A DNA stretch of 23,668 nt, from contig NZ_CAMLDV010000042.1 of assembly GCF_946478835.1 (NCBI RefSeq), positions 1 through 23,668 of the forward strand. Direction: 5' to 3'. Positions 22,295 to 23,668 of this stretch are shown here, in pieces; the stretch's first letter is position 1; every line of letters starts with the position of its first letter. The notes below the pieces were generated by a model. The model searched no databases and was not told where the DNA came from. It saw only the letters and a list, made by a program, of their open reading frames with translations. The translations under genes were made by a program, and so were the position numbers. Source of the DNA: an uncultured Bdellovibrio sp. Lineage in GTDB: Bacteria > Bdellovibrionota > Bdellovibrionia > Bdellovibrionales > Bdellovibrionaceae.

Positions 22295-23425
22295 TTGAAA
22301 CGGGTCATCGTGTTTTTAATGGCATTGTTTTGTATTTCTCATACACAGGCTCTAACCGCGACAGCTGCGGAACCTTTTACTCCTGATGAGGTCGTTCCCA
22401 AGGGATTGGAAGGAGTTCCTCAGAATATTTCGGCGGCTTTGAAAGGAATTTCTGGCTTGGTAGCCTCCGGGTCTTTGGCGATTCCTGAACTGTCGATCTT
22501 GGAAAGTGGCTTTCAAGAATATCAAGCCAGTCGAGAATCTTGCATTCAAGATCAAGTTCGAGCAGCTACGTTTTGCCGTGAAGAAACAAGTCCGGATCTA
22601 CAGAAAACTTTGGCCGGCTTAAATATCATTCTTGCTGGTGTGAACAGTCTTGCGATCAATGATACTTGTAAAACATTTTCTAAAGCGATGAGCTTAGCGC
22701 AACTAGGGATTACCGCTTACACAGGAGCTTGTGGGCTTTTGCGCAAGAAGTGCAATATGTCCTGTGCGGCAGCGGCAAATGGTCTTAAAAAAATTCTTAA
22801 AGGTCTAGTTTCCAACGGAGCGACCTGCACATCTCCAATTCCGGCAACGTGCCCTGCCGCTTACGCCTCATTAAACACCTATAAAAAACAAATCTATTCT
22901 CAAGTGAAACTCGAAGCCAGCATGGCTGATAAAAGAACCATCCATTCCAAAGAAAAACTTTGTCAGCATACTTATGGGCTTTTGCTAGCGTCATCCGGAG
23001 TTGCCATTCTATCGCTCGCAAATTCGCTGAAGCAAGGACAACAATGTGACGAAGAATCTGACGCTAAAACTTCCGGCGGAAACTCTAATTCAACAGCTCC
23101 AATAGCTCCCACAACTCCAACACCAACTACTGTCTCCTCTCCGCCTAAAGTTCCACTGCCGCCGCCATCGTCTCTGCCCCAGGATTCACAACTTGAAGTC
23201 GCGCACGCATCGACAAAACCGGAAGAAAGCATTGAACAACGCAAAGAGCTCATAGCCTCGCCTGCTGTTAATTCAGAACTACGAGATTATTTGCCAGGTG
23301 GGAAAAAGGCCGTGGTCTCTGGTCGTTCCGAAACGACTTACCCAGAAATCACCGGCCCCGGAGGAAAATCCAACTTTGAAAAAATGCGCATTCGCTTCAG
23401 AGAGCTGCGCTTAGATGCGGATTAA
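22295..23425 (+). CDS. Exported Cys-rich protein with a Pro/Thr-rich segment, unknown function
   Basis: I prefer the TTG at 22295 (376 residues). A run of five G (22286-22290) lies 4 bases before it and the protein then begins (M)KRVIVFLMALFCISHTQA, a Sec signal. A GTG at 22226 is also open but would put 23 residues in front of that signal. The mature part has an Ala/Leu-rich helical region (about 30-240) with around ten Cys (for example LLRKKCNMSCAAAANGLKK and KEKLCQHTYG). A low-complexity Pro/Thr/Ser linker (TAPIAPTTPTPTT, PPKVPLPPPSS) and a charged C-terminal tail follow. I recognise no family. It is convergent with the small gene at 23428, with 2 bases between the stops. It probably lies in the periplasm or is secreted. 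Confidence 0.7.
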   Translation: MKRVIVFLMALFCISHTQALTATAAEPFTPDEVVPKGLEGVPQNISAALKGISGLVASGSLAIPELSILESGFQEYQASRESCIQDQVRAATFCREETSPDLQKTLAGLNIILAGVNSLAINDTCKTFSKAMSLAQLGITAYTGACGLLRKKCNMSCAAAANGLKKILKGLVSNGATCTSPIPATCPAAYASLNTYKKQIYSQVKLEASMADKRTIHSKEKLCQHTYGLLLASSGVAILSLANSLKQGQQCDEESDAKTSGGNSNSTAPIAPTTPTPTTVSSPPKVPLPPPSSLPQDSQLEVAHASTKPEESIEQRKELIASPAVNSELRDYLPGGKKAVVSGRSETTYPEITGPGGKSNFEKMRIRFRELRLDAD

Positions 23426-23427
23426 TC

Positions 23428-23604
23428 TTATTTTTTGCCAGCCCCGCGGAATTTTTCAAGTTCAACAGCGCTGTCTGTTTCTTCTCTTTTTGGACTTGGA
23501 TGATCCATTTGTTTGTTGCGACTTTGTTGGTGCTGAGCTTTGATTTCACCGTCATATTTTTTACTTGTCTGACTAAAACCTTTGTTCTTGTGATGACCGG
23601 ACAT
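23428..23604 (-). CDS. Small hydrophilic protein of unknown function
   Basis: This 58-residue protein has no signal or membrane segment and is rich in Lys, Gln, His and Glu (MSGHHKNKGFSQ at the start, ELEKFRGAGKK at the end). The start at 23604 is chosen because AGGAGG lies 6 bases before it; an in-frame ATG at 23634 lacks a ribosome binding site. It resembles other short, disordered-looking stress-type proteins, but I cannot name a family. The last 64 bases of the window upstream of it would contain its promoter; nothing clear was seen. Confidence 0.65.
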   Translation of the reverse strand: MSGHHKNKGFSQTSKKYDGEIKAQHQQSRNKQMDHPSPKREETDSAVELEKFRGAGKK

Positions 23605-23668
23605 AATCGCCTCCTGTTTTTGGAAGCATATCAAGAATTCATTCAGGTTTGAAGATTGGCACAGACCG

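Overview
The window looks like a chromosomal segment of a Gram-negative bacterium. It carries exported proteins with Sec, Tat and lipoprotein signals, strong AAGGAGG-type ribosome binding sites, many short transcription units and moderate-to-low GC (judged by eye). The style recalls Bdellovibrio-like bacteria, but no rRNA or other phylogenetic marker is present, so that is only an impression. No rRNA, tRNA, CRISPR array or insertion sequence was seen.

Layout. (1) 1-1514, minus strand: an ArsR-type repressor fused to a rhodanese domain, translationally coupled to a CcdA/DsbD-type membrane thiol reductase that runs off the left edge. A perfect inverted repeat lies in its promoter. (2) 1720-7677: a small exported protein, a 1085-residue kelch-repeat lipoprotein with about 21 blades, a Tat-exported hemerythrin-like protein (minus strand) and an exported protein with a caspase-like His/Cys signature. 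(3) 7685-9894: a LysR regulator divergent from an AraJ/YdhP-like MFS exporter. (4) 9939-13588, the most interesting part: a microcin C-like peptide-nucleotide antibiotic cluster. A 35-residue, very basic precursor ending in Asn is followed by a strong terminator hairpin, an MFS exporter, a clear MccB homologue (ThiF/E1-like adenylyltransferase) and a short TldD-like metalloprotease. The last three genes are linked by 4-base ATGA overlaps. (5) 13585-15966: a small lipoprotein, a DUF2231 membrane protein, an exported unknown protein, a secreted three-fold beta-trefoil (fascin-like) protein and a small hydrophilic protein, bounded by clear terminators. (6) 16134-22207: a 16-Cys copper-storage-type protein only 13 bases upstream of the four-gene DNA repair operon: metallo-beta-lactamase exonuclease, ATP-dependent ligase, Lhr-Core helicase and PdeM phosphoesterase. 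(7) 22295-23604: an exported Cys-rich protein with a Pro/Thr-rich segment, and a small hydrophilic protein on the opposite strand.

How the genes fit together. In the microcin C-like cluster MccB would adenylate the C-terminal Asn of the precursor, the MFS protein would export the product, and the TldD-like protease would probably trim the long basic peptide. This parallels the known dependence of a long Yersinia microcin C-type precursor on TldD/E. The repair operon forms a complete end-processing and ligation set. The ArsR-rhodanese/CcdA pair points to thiol or sulfur redox control.
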